Positions 5,723 through 6,158 of a stretch of DNA of 6,158 nucleotides are shown piece after piece; the stretch's first letter is position 1; each line of letters opens with the position of its first letter. The stretch comes from DATCJU01 sp036562635 (lineage in GTDB: Bacteria > Actinomycetota > Actinomycetes > Mycobacteriales > Pseudonocardiaceae). Location: contig DATCJU010000016.1 of assembly GCA_036562635.1 (NCBI GenBank), positions 1 to 6,158 of the forward strand. Reading direction: 5' to 3'. The position numbers were made by a program, and so were the translations under genes. The notes under the pieces are model-generated. The model saw only the letters and a program-made list of their open reading frames with translations, was not told where the DNA came from and made no database searches.

Positions 5723-6158
5723 CGCGCACCTCCCGGTTGGTGTCGTGCCGTTCCGGGTCCCCGTCCACCACGGTGTCCGTGGGGAGCAGACCCTTGTTCT
5801 CCAGGTCGAACAGGTCGACGGCGTTGCGCCACATCACACGCTCGAGCACCTCGGGCGGCAGGTCGGCGGCCAGGACGGCACCGAACGCCACCGCGGGGTC
5901 GATCAGCGTGGTGTCGGTGCCGAACAGCAGCCGCGCCGGGTCGACCGCGGCGGCCACCGTGGCGACCCGCCCACCCTCGAAGTGCGAGAAGCACGGCTCC
6001 AGCCAGAGCCGGTCGCACGCGTTCGCCGCCTCGACGGCGTACCGCCAGCCGGGCCCGCCCATGTGACCGGCGATGGCCCGCAGCCCCGGGATGCGCTCGC
6101 ACTGCTCGGCCAGGTCGAGCACCGCGGTGTCCCAGGTGTGCACCAGCACCGGCAGGTC
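5697..6158 (-). CDS. Amidohydrolase family (Amidohydro_2) metal-dependent hydrolase, C-terminal 153 residues (5' end outside window)
   Basis: The frame enters from the right edge and stops at TGA 5699-5697. Its visible part is the C-terminal half of a TIM-barrel metallohydrolase of the Amidohydro_2 type, enzymes that hydrolyse lactones or amides or decarboxylate ring acids. Recognisable elements, numbered from the first visible residue, are LPVLVHTWD with His7, the AGHMGG strand with His32, WLEPCFSHFEGG, the FGTDTTLID strand with Asp82 (the usual catalytic/metal Asp), and WRNAVDLFDLE (110-120), the family's closing NAxxLF helix. About 30 polar residues follow the last core helix; their final codons overlap the SDR gene, so the tail may exist mainly because of the overlap. 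It is the first visible gene of the operon, and more genes may lie upstream. In sugar-acid catabolism such enzymes often act as lactonases, which would fit an SDR and a DapA-type aldolase, but this is inference. Confidence 0.88.
   Translation of the reverse strand, partial: DLPVLVHTWDTAVLDLAEQCERIPGLRAIAGHMGGPGWRYAVEAANACDRLWLEPCFSHFEGGRVATVAAAVDPARLLFGTDTTLIDPAVAFGAVLAADLPPEVLERVMWRNAVDLFDLENKGLLPTDTVVDGDPERHDTNREVRVADRVRTR
5729..5734 (-). promoter_or_regulatory. Ribosome binding site that decides the TTG start of the SDR gene
   Basis: GGGAGG on the minus strand is followed by TGCGCG and then TTG 5722. It is identical to the site of the next gene downstream. The ATG alternatives at 5692 and 5659 have only a GAGG 2 nt away, too close for efficient initiation, so the rare TTG start is preferred. 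Confidence 0.6.

Overview
The window looks like chromosomal DNA from a high-GC actinomycete. Codons end overwhelmingly in G or C, starts include GTG and TTG with GGGAGG-type ribosome binding sites, and the left-hand gene belongs to a secreted multidomain family common in Streptomyces and Pseudonocardiales. A pseudonocardialean host (Saccharothrix, Lentzea or Actinosynnema type) is my guess and is not shown by the sequence. All four real genes lie on the minus strand; the long plus-strand open frames over them are antisense shadows caused by GC-rich codons.

Layout from right to left, in the direction of transcription. A three-gene operon enters from the right edge: the C-terminal part of an Amidohydro_2-type metal hydrolase (6158-5697), an extended-SDR NAD(P)-dependent epimerase/oxidoreductase (5722-4706), and a DapA/N-acetylneuraminate-lyase-type class I aldolase (4706-3648). 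The first pair overlaps by 26 nt and the second pair shares one base (TGATG), so translation is probably coupled. About 27 nt beyond the last stop is a perfect 18-bp stem with an 8-nt loop (3577-3620), an obvious terminator.

Next comes a stretch of about 1.1 kb (2452-3576) with no convincing gene. It holds several short hairpins, a small inverted repeat and, close to the next gene, three TTGAT boxes spaced 20-21 bp apart.

The left 2.4 kb is the N-terminal part (812 residues, running off the left edge) of a large exported protein. It has a signal peptide, an N-terminal region typical of actinobacterial LamG/RHS surface proteins, a DNRLRE-like region, Ig-like modules and the start of a LamG (concanavalin A-like) domain.

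The operon reads as a small catabolic module: hydrolase, oxidoreductase or epimerase, then retro-aldol or hydro-lyase chemistry on a 2-oxo acid. The aldolase lacks the arginine of true dihydrodipicolinate synthases, and the SDR has Cys where the catalytic Lys normally sits, so neither name should be read as a specific activity. The exported protein is a separate transcription unit with no visible functional link to the operon.
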